The position numbers were made by a program, and so were the translations under genes. A stretch of 64,000 bases of DNA from Phormidium tenue FACHB-1050 (GTDB lineage Bacteria; Cyanobacteriota; Cyanobacteriia; Pseudanabaenales; Pseudanabaenaceae), in assembly GCF_014696925.1 (NCBI RefSeq), contig NZ_JACJQY010000013.1, positions 1 through 64,000 on the forward strand. Reading direction: 5' to 3'. The notes below the pieces were generated by a model. The model made no database searches, was not told the DNA's origin, and saw nothing but the letters and a program-made list of their open reading frames with translations. The first letter of the stretch is position 1; each line of letters opens with the position of its first letter. This document shows, one piece after another, positions 53,021 to 62,613 of the stretch.

Positions 53021-53560
53021 CTATAAATTCCAGCCTTTGGCTAATAACTCCAAGGATATAGACTCATGCCACTGATCTAGTAGCAATCCAAACTCCTCTG
53101 TATGTATGCCTTTGCACCATAACATCAACGCATCTTCGCCCGTCACTTCATAATATTTCGGTCTTCGACCAATTTCCTTAAAACCAAAACTTTCGTATAG
53201 GGCGATCGCGACATGATTAGATTCGCGAACTTCGAGGGTTGCCCATTCTAATTGGCGATCGCGGGCTTTCTTGAGCAAGCCCCAAACCAGCGACTTACCA
53301 AAACCTTGACCCTGATATTCGGGACGCACCGCTAATACTGTGATATGTGCTTCTTCAAGAATTGACCACAAACAGCCAAAACCTAATAGTTCATGATTTT
53401 CAGTAGTTAAGCCCAGTACAAGACTGCTGGGATTGTCAATTTCGCGCTGATAGGCTTCTAAGCTCCAGAAATTGCCAAGACACGCACAATCGATCGCCTG
53501 TAGCTGTGATGAAAAATTTTGATCAATCTCACTTAGATAGATTCGGGTCGATAGGCTCAT
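53021..53560 (-). CDS. rimI: Ribosomal protein alanine N-acetyltransferase
   Basis: A GNAT-fold acetyltransferase of 179 residues. The acetyl-CoA motif is VRPEYQGQGFGKSLVWGLL, followed by LEVRESNHVAIALYESFGFKEIGRRPKYY, the RimI pattern. The likely target is the ribosomal protein S18 N-terminus, but other N-terminal or small-molecule targets are possible. Confidence 0.9.
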   Translation of the reverse strand: MSLSTRIYLSEIDQNFSSQLQAIDCACLGNFWSLEAYQREIDNPSSLVLGLTTENHELLGFGCLWSILEEAHITVLAVRPEYQGQGFGKSLVWGLLKKARDRQLEWATLEVRESNHVAIALYESFGFKEIGRRPKYYEVTGEDALMLWCKGIHTEEFGLLLDQWHESISLELLAKGWNL

Positions 53561-53610
53561 GTGTTGTAATTATCTAAAGATTTAATTAGGATGTGCGGCA
53601 CAACGCGCCT

Positions 53611-53780
53611 TAATACCAAAACAAAAAATGGCTATGCCATTTTTTGTTTTTAAAACCCTTACTGGGTTTGCTTTTTATACCAAGGTAAGAAATGGCTACA
53701 CCATTTCTTACCTTGAAAACCCTTACTAGGTTTAGTTTTTAATTCCCCAAAGTGTTGTCACACTTTCTTGAATTGTTATA
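53611..53780. repeat. Family B element with an internal tandem duplication
   Basis: Hairpin ACCAAAACAAAAAATGGC, AAAACCCTTACTGGGTTT, then again ATACCAAGGTAAGAAATGGC, AAAACCCTTACTAGGTTT, and finally a third-type hairpin CCCCAAAGTGTTGTCACACTTTCTTG. The two repeated first hairpins have different stem bases, each self-complementary. Confidence 0.78.
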
Positions 53781-53805
53781 AATAGCCCAAACGGATTATT
53801 GATCG

Positions 53806-54720
53806 ATGTCAGAACTCATGCCAATTGTATATCTCAGCGTGGTTAGCTTTTTTGCTTGGATTGTTAGCACTTTGGCAGGTGGGGGCAGTCCATTCATCTT
53901 AATTCCGTTAGTTAACCTTCTCATGGGAGCCAATGCCGTTCCACCTGTAATCACAATCGGCATGTTTTTTGGCAATGCCCATCGAGTTTTACTGTTTTGG
54001 CGGGATATTGATTGGGTATTGACAGCTTGGTATGCTCCTGGGGCGATCGCAGGGGCAATTTTGGGAGCCTATACCTTTACGCAAATCCATCTCGATTGGT
54101 TGCAAATAGTGATTGCCATTTTCCTAATCGTGAGTGCCGTTTTATTTGAACTAGAAAAAAGTCCCGAAAAAACTGTTGCGAAGGATCAGGAAAAACAGAT
54201 TGAATTGGTCGATGATTCTAAAGAGTTACAAGAGATCGAAAAACTGATTGAGATTAATCAGTTAGGAGAATTAAGTGAATTAAGCGCTCTTGAAAAGTCA
54301 GAATTAATTCCCAAAGAAGTAAAACCCAAATTTCAACTTCAGGCTTGGCATATTATGCCTGCGGGTTTCCTCAAGGCATATGTATCGGGCTTAGTCGGCA
54401 CAACTGGCCCCGTCTTAAATCCCTTTTATCTGGGCTATGGCTTAGTCAAGGAGAAAATGCTAGCTACTAAAGCAACTCACATGACAATTATCCATGTCGT
54501 GAAAATCATTACCTACGGGGCGTTAGCAGCGATGTCTAAAGAGCAAATTGTCGCAGGATTAGCGATCGGATTAGCCGCAATACCCGCGAATCTCATTGGC
54601 AAATATCTCCTTAGTCGCATGAGTCCTCAACAGTTTCGCCAAGTGGTTCTTGCTTTTATGGCACTCGGCGGATCATGGATGCTGTGGCAACAAAGAAGTT
54701 TGTTTTTAAATATCTTGTAG
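53806..54720 (+). CDS. TauE/SafE family membrane transporter
   Basis: A 304-residue integral membrane protein of the sulfite/organosulfonate exporter family, with two half repeats of hydrophobic helices (residues 5-115 and 185-300; GGGSPFILIPLVNLLMGAN and GLVGTTGPVLNPFYLGYG). A charged insert of about 60 residues (ELEKSPEKTVAKDQEKQIE ... ) separates the halves. Substrate is unknown. Confidence 0.88.
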   Translation: MSELMPIVYLSVVSFFAWIVSTLAGGGSPFILIPLVNLLMGANAVPPVITIGMFFGNAHRVLLFWRDIDWVLTAWYAPGAIAGAILGAYTFTQIHLDWLQIVIAIFLIVSAVLFELEKSPEKTVAKDQEKQIELVDDSKELQEIEKLIEINQLGELSELSALEKSELIPKEVKPKFQLQAWHIMPAGFLKAYVSGLVGTTGPVLNPFYLGYGLVKEKMLATKATHMTIIHVVKIITYGALAAMSKEQIVAGLAIGLAAIPANLIGKYLLSRMSPQQFRQVVLAFMALGGSWMLWQQRSLFLNIL

Positions 54721-54746
54721 CTAGAGATAAGTTTTGAGGCGATCGC

Positions 54747-55145
54747 CTATTCATTCAAAAAAGACTGAATAGTTTCTCTAAATTTTTCTACTTTAACAGG
54801 TGCAACTAAGTATGAATCTGCACCTGCTTCCATTGCAATAGATTCAGTTATTTCTTCTTCACATACCGTAATTACAATCACAGGGATATTTTTTGTCTTT
54901 TCATTGATTTTTAAATGGTGACAAACTTCAAGATCATTAGGATGAAACTGTTCGAGAAGAATAATGTCTGGCAAATACTGTGTTGCAATTTCTAACAAAT
55001 TTTCACTGTAAACTGATTCAATACAATTCAATCCCATATGTCTAATCAAACGGGAAAAGAAATTTACACTTACGCAATCGTAAACATCAAGTACTGTGTA
55101 TTTTTTAATTGAAGCTAAATCAAATTTTATATTTTCTTCTCTCAT
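54747..55145 (-). CDS. Degenerate receiver-domain protein
   Basis: A stand-alone 132-residue receiver-like domain. The fold pattern is clear (VLDVYDCVSVNFFSRLI, PDIILLEQFHPND, PVIVITVC, AGADSYLVAPVK), but the phospho-acceptor Asp is Glu65 and the conserved Lys before Pro is Ala (APVK). It therefore probably is not phosphorylated in the normal way and may be locked in one state. The partner is unknown. Confidence 0.8.
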   Translation of the reverse strand: MREENIKFDLASIKKYTVLDVYDCVSVNFFSRLIRHMGLNCIESVYSENLLEIATQYLPDIILLEQFHPNDLEVCHHLKINEKTKNIPVIVITVCEEEITESIAMEAGADSYLVAPVKVEKFRETIQSFLNE

Positions 55146-55797
55146 GGCATTTGAAATATCAGAGAATACAAGAGGTTGCTTTTCTAGGTGATGGTTGGCT
55201 AATGTGGGATGTGTTCTAAAACGTCCATTTCATACTGATGAAAACGACGCAAATACTTCGATCACGATTTAGCTGACCAGTGCCTTGATTCTCATTGCTG
55301 CTTGTCTACATTAATGTTTTTTGTACTAGTGTAGGAATTAACTCAGTTATCAGTAATCAGGAAAAACTAGGCTTGTATTTGTTTCAATCAATCATAGCGA
55401 AATCGGCTTGCAAAACGGGAATAGATAAACTTAATGATTGCTATAGATCCACACTTCAGAAATAAGAATTGGTTTATAGTCTTACAGAGAAATTTTGAGA
55501 AGTGATGTAAGAATTGTTAATCTCATAAATCTGATGCCAGCCTCATAAATTTAGATGGAAATCATATTCTCCTCATACATTAATATCCTGATACAGCAAA
55601 GAGCCCCTTTAATCGGTTGCAAAGACAACAAAAAACTAAAAATATTGAGTTAAAACGACCTATAAAAGCCAACATAATCCCTAAGAGAGATCTTAACAAT
55701 TTGGGTAAAAAGGAGTGAAACCCGTACACACAGAATGCTGCTAATGCTGTGCTAGTATTAACTTTAACCAGAACGCAGCAAAGTATGGGGAAACGCC
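55146..55797 (+). promoter_or_regulatory. Long intergenic region upstream of clpC
   Basis: 652 bases without a recognisable gene. It is A/T-rich, contains near-direct repeats CTCATAAATCTGATG / CTCATAAATTTAGATG (about 55524-55555), and must contain the clpC promoter and a long leader. No CIRCE element (TTAGCACTC-N9-GAGTGCTAA) is seen. Confidence 0.4.
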
Positions 55798-58287
55798 ATG
55801 TTTGAACGCTTTACAGAAAAAGCAATTAAAGTCATCATGCTGGCTCAAGAGGAAGCTCGCCGCCTCGGTCATAACTTTGTCGGCACAGAGCAAATCCTAT
55901 TGGGTCTAATCGGAGAAGGAACTGGCGTTGCCGCCAAAGTACTTAAGTCCATGGGTGTAAACCTCAAAGACGCTCGCATTGAGGTTGAAAAGATCATCGG
56001 ACGCGGCTCTGGTTTTGTCGCCGTCGAAATTCCTTTCACTCCTCGCGCTAAGAGAGTCCTAGAGTTGTCCTTAGAAGAAGCTCGTCAGCTCGGACATAAC
56101 TATATCGGTACTGAGCATTTATTGCTAGGACTAATTCGCGAAGGCGAAGGCGTTGCCGCTAGAGTTTTAGAAAATCTCGGCGTGGATCTGTCTAAGGTTC
56201 GCACACAAGTAATCAGGATGCTCGGTGAGACTGCCGAAGTATCCGCTGGTGGCGGTTCATCAGGACGCACCAAAACGCCAACCCTCGACGAGTTTGGCTC
56301 AAACTTGACCCAGCTTGCCCAAGATGGCAAACTCGACCCAGTCGTTGGTCGTGAAAAAGAAATTGAACGAGTCATTCAAATTCTCGGTCGCCGCACCAAA
56401 AATAATCCAGTCCTAATTGGTGAACCTGGTGTGGGTAAAACCGCGATCGCTGAAGGTTTAGCTCAGCGCATTTCTAACAGTGATATCCCTGACATTTTGC
56501 AAGAAAAGCGGGTTGTTACCTTAGATATCGGCTTACTAGTAGCAGGTACAAAATACCGTGGTGAATTTGAGGAACGCCTCAAGAAGATCATGGAAGAAAT
56601 TCGCACGGCTGGCAATGTGATCTTGGTAATTGATGAAGTCCATACCTTGATCGGTGCGGGTGCTGCGGAAGGCGCGATCGATGCCGCTAATATTCTCAAG
56701 CCTGCCCTTGCTCGTGGCGAATTGCAATGCATCGGTGCAACCACCCTTGATGAATATCGTAAACATATCGAGCGTGATGCAGCCCTAGAGCGTCGTTTCC
56801 AACCAGTAATGGTCGGTGAGCCTAGTGTTGAAGAAACCATCGAAATCTTGATCGGTTTACGTCAACGCTATGAAGAACACCATAAGCTGAAGATCGACGA
56901 TGAAGCCCTTGTTGCGGCGGCGAGATTATCCGATCGCTACATTAGCGATCGCTTCTTGCCCGACAAAGCTATCGACTTAATCGATGAAGCTGGTTCGCGT
57001 GTGCGTTTGATTAACTCACAGTTGCCTCCTGCTGCCAAAGAACTTGATAAGGAATTGCGTCAAACCCTTAAAGATAAGGATGATGCCGTTCGTAAGCAAG
57101 ACTTTGATAAGGCAGCGGAATTGCGTGACAAGGAAATCGATCTTAAACAACAAATTCGCGCTCTCAGCCAAACCAAAAAGGCAGAAACTCCCGCCGAAGA
57201 TGTACCTGAAATTCATGTAACCGAAGAGGACATCGCCTACATCGTCAGTTCTTGGACTGGCGTACCTGTCCTCAAGATTACCGAATCCGAGTCTGTCAAG
57301 TTGATGCAGATGGAAGAAACCCTGCATAGCCGCGTAATCGGTCAGGATGAAGCAGTAAAAGCTATTTCCCGTGCGATCCGTCGCGCCCGTGTAGGTCTGA
57401 AGAGCCCTAACCGTCCGATCGCCAGCTTTATTTTCTCAGGACCTACAGGTGTTGGTAAAACTGAGTTAACTAAAGCACTCGCCGCTTACTTCTTCGGTTC
57501 TGAAGAAGCGATGATTCGTCTCGACATGTCGGAATATATGGAGCGTCACACTGTATCTAAGCTGATCGGTTCACCTCCTGGCTATGTCGGCTACAACGAA
57601 GGTGGTCAGCTTACTGAAGCCGTCCGTCGTCGCCCTTACACTGTCGTCCTATTCGACGAAATCGAGAAAGCTCACCCCGATGTCTTCAACTTGCTATTGC
57701 AAGTGCTTGAAGATGGACGCTTGACTGACTCGAAGGGTCGTACCGTTGACTTCAAAAACACCTTGTTGATCATGACCTCTAACGTTGGCTCTAAAGTCAT
57801 CGAAAAAGGTGGTGGTGGACTGGGCTTTGACTTCGCTGCTAGCCAAGAGGATGCGCTCTATACCCGCATTCGATCGCTGGTTAACGAAGAACTTAAGCAA
57901 TACTTCCGTCCAGAGTTCCTCAACCGTCTTGACGAAATTATCGTCTTCCGTCAGTTGACTAAACCCGAAGTCAAGGAGATCGCCGATCTCATGCTCAACG
58001 AGTTCTTCAGACGGATGCTCGATAAGCATATTGTGCTTACGGTGACCGAGCGCTTCAAGGATTTGCTAGTCCAAGAAGGCTATAACCCTAGCTACGGTGC
58101 GCGTCCACTGCGTCGGGCAATCATGCGCTTACTCGAAGATTCTCTTGCTGAAGAGATCTTGACGGGTAAAGTCCGTGAAGGTGCTTCGGTGCAAGTAGAT
58201 GTCGATGACGATGGCAAAGTCAAAGTGATCGAACAAGAAGCTCTGAGTGGCTCTGAAAATAATCTTCAGTTGCTGCCATCAGCTTAA
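55798..58287 (+). CDS. clpC: ATP-dependent Clp protease ATP-binding subunit ClpC
   Basis: HSP100 unfoldase with two Clp_N repeats (about 1-145), AAA-1 with Walker A GEPGVGKT, a UVR-type middle coiled coil ([19 protein letters not shown]) and AAA-2 with GPTGVGKT. The C-terminal ClpP loop-containing region follows. The 829 residues are standard for the essential cyanobacterial ClpC. Confidence 0.97.
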   Translation: MFERFTEKAIKVIMLAQEEARRLGHNFVGTEQILLGLIGEGTGVAAKVLKSMGVNLKDARIEVEKIIGRGSGFVAVEIPFTPRAKRVLELSLEEARQLGHNYIGTEHLLLGLIREGEGVAARVLENLGVDLSKVRTQVIRMLGETAEVSAGGGSSGRTKTPTLDEFGSNLTQLAQDGKLDPVVGREKEIERVIQILGRRTKNNPVLIGEPGVGKTAIAEGLAQRISNSDIPDILQEKRVVTLDIGLLVAGTKYRGEFEERLKKIMEEIRTAGNVILVIDEVHTLIGAGAAEGAIDAANILKPALARGELQCIGATTLDEYRKHIERDAALERRFQPVMVGEPSVEETIEILIGLRQRYEEHHKLKIDDEALVAAARLSDRYISDRFLPDKAIDLIDEAGSRVRLINSQLPPAAKELDKELRQTLKDKDDAVRKQDFDKAAELRDKEIDLKQQIRALSQTKKAETPAEDVPEIHVTEEDIAYIVSSWTGVPVLKITESESVKLMQMEETLHSRVIGQDEAVKAISRAIRRARVGLKSPNRPIASFIFSGPTGVGKTELTKALAAYFFGSEEAMIRLDMSEYMERHTVSKLIGSPPGYVGYNEGGQLTEAVRRRPYTVVLFDEIEKAHPDVFNLLLQVLEDGRLTDSKGRTVDFKNTLLIMTSNVGSKVIEKGGGGLGFDFAASQEDALYTRIRSLVNEELKQYFRPEFLNRLDEIIVFRQLTKPEVKEIADLMLNEFFRRMLDKHIVLTVTERFKDLLVQEGYNPSYGARPLRRAIMRLLEDSLAEEILTGKVREGASVQVDVDDDGKVKVIEQEALSGSENNLQLLPSA

Positions 58288-58288
58288 G

Positions 58289-58334
58289 ATTGATAAATGC
58301 AAGCCCTACGCTCAGCGCAGGGCTTGCATTTATC
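58289..58334 (+). terminator. Terminator after clpC
   Basis: GATAAATGCAAGCCCTACGC-TCA-GCGCAGGGCTTGCATTTATC. Nearly perfect stem, directly after the stop codon. Confidence 0.75.
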
Positions 58335-58377
58335 TAGATGTAGGTAACTTGCATAGCGCTAAATTAAAAAAAGCTTC

Positions 58378-59466
58378 ATGAATGCCAACCAGCGTAATAT
58401 TGCCGTGAAATCTAATCCTCTGCCTCCTACAAAATTTCAGTCGGTTGCAGGGGATTTGTCATCTGCGGAGATGCCTGAAGTCATTGTCGTGGCTGACCAA
58501 AATGAGGAGTATTTGGGGAATGTGCCTGCTCCTCTGACGATCGCAGATGTTGAGGGTGGTGAACTTAAACCAATTCCGACTGCACTTACCAAAAAATCTC
58601 AGCCCGATCCAGAACCTGATCCTGAAATCTCGCAAGTTCGTTTTAAGACCCTTGATGGCAAGCTGAATCTGTTGTTGCCAACTGACAAGAAGATCAAGTT
58701 GCCATTTAGTAAATCGAATGATAACGGCGAAATTCCTCCAATTGGGCTGGAGAGCAATCAGTTTAATAATTCTGAGACTTCACTGCTAGCCTTGACTTGG
58801 GAAGAAATACTTTCTCAGTTAGAGCAACGCATGGCGGCAAGTGGGCATGACTGGAAGCCACGTACACAAGTATATTTGCAATCAGGCGATCGCCTCTTGG
58901 ATACGCGCCAGCTCCAAGAAATATCCGAAGCCTTGCAAAACTATCAACTTTTGCTGCATTGTATAGTCACCAATCGCCGTCAAACTGCGGTTAATGCTGC
59001 TAGTATGGGCTTCTGCGTAGAGCAAGGGACAATCTTTCGTGAGTTGTTAGGATTTAATCCAATTCCTAACGCACCTACGGATGACCCGCTGTACATTAAG
59101 ATGACCGTAAGATCTGGTACAGAAATTCGGCACTCTGGCAGTATCATTGTCTTCGGTGATGTCAATGCAGGCGCAGAACTAATTTCTGAAGGTGATATTA
59201 TTGTGTGCGGCAAGCTTAAAGGCATGGCTCATGCAGGTGCTAAAGGCAATGCCCAAGCAGTAGTTATGGCTTTACACCTCAATGCAACCCAAGTTAGGAT
59301 TGCGAGTTTTATCGCCCGTGTTGAGAGTCCGAGTACATCTTTCTGTCCAGAAGTCGCATTTGTAAGTACGCAAGGTACACCTGCGATTAAAATTGTCCAA
59401 GTTGTTGATTTTTCAGCATTTAATCATTCTTCGCTAAACTATCCCTCGCTAATCAGTAATTCGTAA
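58378..59466 (+). CDS. minC: Septum site-determining protein MinC
   Basis: Inhibits FtsZ polymerisation away from midcell. The C-terminal beta-helix domain is clear (SGTEIRHSGSIIVFGDVNAG, ISEGDIIVCGKLKGMAHAG). The N-terminal half is longer than in E. coli (362 versus about 230 residues), with a Pro-rich disordered start, as in other cyanobacteria. It is 2 bases before minD. Confidence 0.94.
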   Translation: MNANQRNIAVKSNPLPPTKFQSVAGDLSSAEMPEVIVVADQNEEYLGNVPAPLTIADVEGGELKPIPTALTKKSQPDPEPDPEISQVRFKTLDGKLNLLLPTDKKIKLPFSKSNDNGEIPPIGLESNQFNNSETSLLALTWEEILSQLEQRMAASGHDWKPRTQVYLQSGDRLLDTRQLQEISEALQNYQLLLHCIVTNRRQTAVNAASMGFCVEQGTIFRELLGFNPIPNAPTDDPLYIKMTVRSGTEIRHSGSIIVFGDVNAGAELISEGDIIVCGKLKGMAHAGAKGNAQAVVMALHLNATQVRIASFIARVESPSTSFCPEVAFVSTQGTPAIKIVQVVDFSAFNHSSLNYPSLISNS

Positions 59467-59468
59467 AC

Positions 59469-60272
59469 ATGAGTCGCATTATCGTTGTTACCTCTGGTAA
59501 AGGTGGTGTCGGCAAGACCACATCTTCAGCAAATCTCGGCATGGCGCTCGCCAAACTAGGACGCAAAGTGGTTTTGGTGGATGCTGACTTTGGCTTACGC
59601 AATCTCGATCTTTTATTGGGATTAGAAAATCGCATTGTATATACAGCTTTAGAAGTGATTGCGCGAGAATGTAAACTCGACCAAGCCCTAGTTAAAGATA
59701 AGCGTCAGCCCAATCTGTCTTTATTAGCAGCTCCCCAAACGCGCAATAAAACTGCAATTACGGCTGCTCATATGAAGGCGCTTGTTGAAGTTTTGGGGCG
59801 ATATTTTGATTATGTTTTAATTGATTGTCCTGCGGGTATTGAGTCGGGATTTCAAAATGCGATCGCTGGGGCAAAAGAGGCGATCGTCGTGACGACTCCC
59901 GAAATTTCGGCGGTGCGGGATGCCGATCGCGTGGTTGGTTTACTAGAAGCAAATCGAATTACGGATATTAAATTAATTTTGAACCGTATTCGCCCAGCTA
60001 TGGTAAAAAACAACGACATGATGAGTGTCGAAGATGTACTAGATATTTTGTCAGTTAAATTAATTGGCGTAATTCCTGATGACGAACAGGTGATCGTTTC
60101 TACTAATAAAGGGGAACCATTGGTGTTGTCAGATAAACCATCGCTGGCTGGCACAGCCTATGAAAATGTGGCAAAACGTCTTGAGGGAAAAAATATTGAG
60201 TTTTTACAACTCGAAGCTCCTCCTAAAGGATTTTTGGCGCGTCTGTCAAGCTGGATTAGTGGGAACTCCTGA
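59469..60272 (+). CDS. minD: Septum site-determining protein MinD
   Basis: Membrane-cycling ATPase that recruits MinC. The deviant Walker A GKGGVGKTT (near residue 10), switch VLVDADFGLRNLDLLLG and the C-terminal amphipathic membrane-targeting helix (GFLARLSSWI) are intact. 267 residues. Confidence 0.97.
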   Translation: MSRIIVVTSGKGGVGKTTSSANLGMALAKLGRKVVLVDADFGLRNLDLLLGLENRIVYTALEVIARECKLDQALVKDKRQPNLSLLAAPQTRNKTAITAAHMKALVEVLGRYFDYVLIDCPAGIESGFQNAIAGAKEAIVVTTPEISAVRDADRVVGLLEANRITDIKLILNRIRPAMVKNNDMMSVEDVLDILSVKLIGVIPDDEQVIVSTNKGEPLVLSDKPSLAGTAYENVAKRLEGKNIEFLQLEAPPKGFLARLSSWISGNS

Positions 60273-60280
60273 GGTTTGAG

Positions 60281-61066
60281 ATGATTTCAACACTGCTCGA
60301 TCGCCTATTTCAAAGAAGTAACGTCCCTAGTGGGGCAAAAGTCAAGCAGCGTTTGAAATTCATCCTTGCCCATGATCGTGCTGCGATCGAGCCACAGGTA
60401 TTTGAAAATATGCGCCATGAGATTATGCGCGTAGTTTCTAAATATGTGGAGCTTGATGAAAATACATTAGACATTCGCCTAGAGTCTGATAAGCGGATGA
60501 CAGCATTGATTGCCAATTTACCAATCAGGATGGTACGTGAAGAGCTACCTGATCTGGTAAGTCTTTTTGATAAACCCACTGAAGAAGTAGTTACATCAAA
60601 TAATTCTGAATCTTTAGCCTTAGAAATGGATCAATCTGCTGAAGATGCCCTTGATGCGATCGCGGCAAAGGAAAATATCAAATCGACCACTGAGGATATT
60701 TCTCCTGAGAGTCTTGCAGTAATTGCGGAACGAACTATCGAAGTTACTAGCAAAATCAGAACTGCTGCAAATAAATCTCAAAATGGGGAAATCAGCGATC
60801 GCACCGCAGTAGAAGCTGATATACCCCAAAATGAAAATGTCATTATGGATATTGCTGAAAGTTCTGAGTCAGCTACTTCTGAAGTTGTATTAGAGGACTC
60901 TGTTAATGATCAGCATGAAGAATTAGAAGAACTTAATGAGCAGTCAAGTGATCAATTGGAGTTGTCTTTAGGTTTGTCTGATTCTCTAGAATCTCAAGAA
61001 TTAGTAATTGAAGAACCTCCCAAACTTTACAACCAAGAGCAAGAGTGTGATGATCGCGAAACATGA
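60281..61066 (+). CDS. minE: Cell division topological factor MinE with a long acidic tail
   Basis: Residues 1-100 are a normal MinE: membrane-binding start (ISTLLDRLFQR), MinD-binding helix region (KQRLKFILAHDRA) and the dimerisation domain with VEL-DENTLDIRLE. MinE is usually about 85-110 residues; here 261. The extra C-terminal stretch (about 105-261) is acidic and low in complexity, rich in Glu, Ser and Asp. It ends in ...DDRET with the TGA overlapping the ATG of the next gene. Confidence 0.92.
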   Translation: MISTLLDRLFQRSNVPSGAKVKQRLKFILAHDRAAIEPQVFENMRHEIMRVVSKYVELDENTLDIRLESDKRMTALIANLPIRMVREELPDLVSLFDKPTEEVVTSNNSESLALEMDQSAEDALDAIAAKENIKSTTEDISPESLAVIAERTIEVTSKIRTAANKSQNGEISDRTAVEADIPQNENVIMDIAESSESATSEVVLEDSVNDQHEELEELNEQSSDQLELSLGLSDSLESQELVIEEPPKLYNQEQECDDRET

Positions 61067-62526
61067 TTTTTGCATCAGCTCTGTTTCTATTTCTATTTTT
61101 ACCGCTCACCTTAGCAGGATATTTCCTGATTAGCTCAAAGTTACTGTATCTACGGAATATTTTTCTGTTGATCATGAGCTTGATTTTTTATGCGTGGGGA
61201 GAGCCAGTTTATGTGTTCCTCATGGTTGCTTCTATATTGCTGAACTATTTAGCAGGGCTACTACTACATTTTCAACGCCAAAAACTGCTCACATTCCTTA
61301 ACGAAAGGCAGATTCTTCTTAGCTCAATTGTGATTAATTTAGGATTATTATTCTATTTTAAATATGCCAATTTTTTTATTAACAATCTCAACTTAGTACT
61401 ACACAATTTTTCAATTCCAGCGATCGCCTACTCTCAAGTTCCGCTACCGATTGGGATCTCCTTTTTTACGTTTCAAGCAATGTCTTATGTGATTGATGTT
61501 TATCGACAAGAAACCGATGTGCAGTTAAATCCGATTAATTGTGGACTATATGTGAGCTTATTTCCCCAACTCATTGCGGGACCCATCGTTCGATACCATG
61601 ATGTTGCTAAGCAGATTGTGTCGAGAACTGTCACTAGACCACAATTTTCGGCGGGGATTCAGCGATTTATTTTTGGGTTAGCGAAAAAGACGATGCTTGC
61701 CAATCCATTAGGAGAAGTCGCTGACAAAATCTTTGCTGTCCCAGTCAGTGAAGTTACAACAGGTATGGCTTGGTTAGGGATTGTCTGCTATACATTGCAG
61801 GTTTATTTTGATTTCTCAGGATATTCCGACATGGCGATCGGATTAGGGCGACTTTTTGGGTTTGAATTTCTAGAGAATTTTAATTATCCCTACATAGCTC
61901 AATCTATGCGGGATTTTTGGCGCAGATGGCATATTTCTCTATCAACTTGGTTTCGTGATTATCTATATATTCCTTTGGGCGGCAATCGTGGCTCTGCACT
62001 GAGGACATATTTCAATTTGTGGATAGTGTTTCTACTATGTGGGCTATGGCATGGCGCGAATTGGAATTTTGTAATTTGGGGAGCCTTGCATGGAGCCTAT
62101 TTGGTAATTGAGAGAATGGGATGGCATAAATATCTCGATCGCTTATGGCTCCCACTTAGACATTTGTATACGTTATTACTGGTAATGATTGGATGGGTAT
62201 TCTTTCGTTCAGAAACTGTGAGCCATGCAATCCAATATTTAGGAAGTATGATAGGCGTTACTAATGCTGATGGAGTCAAATATTTTACATTGCTCTATTT
62301 TGATCTAAAAACTCTAATCAACTTAATCATCGGCTGTGTATTAGCAACGCCAATAGCTATTGGCGTTGCTAAACAACTACAAACGAGAATTATTTCTCCT
62401 CAATTTAGTCATCTTCAGCCTGTTTTGTACGGTGGGTATTATTCTCTTTTATTGAGTCTATTTCTGCTTTCCACCGCTAGTTTAGCCGCAGGAACCTATA
62501 ATCCCTTTATCTATTATCGCTTTTAA
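61063..62526 (+). CDS. MBOAT-family O-acyltransferase (AlgI/PatA-like)
   Basis: A polytopic membrane acyltransferase of 487 residues. Motifs PLPIGISFFTFQAMSYVID, FWRRWHISLSTWFRDYLYIPLGG and LWHGANWNFVIWG (active-site His) are those of AlgI, which feeds acetyl groups across the membrane to a periplasmic partner. The start overlaps minE by 4 bases (ATGA), so it is translationally coupled. With the next gene it would O-acetylate a polysaccharide or peptidoglycan. Confidence 0.92.
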   Translation: MIFASALFLFLFLPLTLAGYFLISSKLLYLRNIFLLIMSLIFYAWGEPVYVFLMVASILLNYLAGLLLHFQRQKLLTFLNERQILLSSIVINLGLLFYFKYANFFINNLNLVLHNFSIPAIAYSQVPLPIGISFFTFQAMSYVIDVYRQETDVQLNPINCGLYVSLFPQLIAGPIVRYHDVAKQIVSRTVTRPQFSAGIQRFIFGLAKKTMLANPLGEVADKIFAVPVSEVTTGMAWLGIVCYTLQVYFDFSGYSDMAIGLGRLFGFEFLENFNYPYIAQSMRDFWRRWHISLSTWFRDYLYIPLGGNRGSALRTYFNLWIVFLLCGLWHGANWNFVIWGALHGAYLVIERMGWHKYLDRLWLPLRHLYTLLLVMIGWVFFRSETVSHAIQYLGSMIGVTNADGVKYFTLLYFDLKTLINLIIGCVLATPIAIGVAKQLQTRIISPQFSHLQPVLYGGYYSLLLSLFLLSTASLAAGTYNPFIYYRF

Positions 62527-62535
62527 TAAAAAACA

Positions 62536-62574
62536 GATTTTTGATGGCGAGGCTTCGCCTCGCCATCAAAAATC
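62536..62574. repeat. Perfect palindrome between the MBOAT and AlgJ-like genes
   Basis: GATTTTTGATGGCGAGGC-TTC-GCCTCGCCATCAAAAATC. Confidence 0.7.
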
Positions 62575-62613
62575 AACAAAGGCTATTTTACAAATCCCTA
62601 GACAGATTGCTCT

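Noticed and set aside
55146-55797. A small RNA or tRNA in the clpC upstream gap
   Set aside because: No cloverleaf, no strong terminator and no recognisable RNA motif was found.
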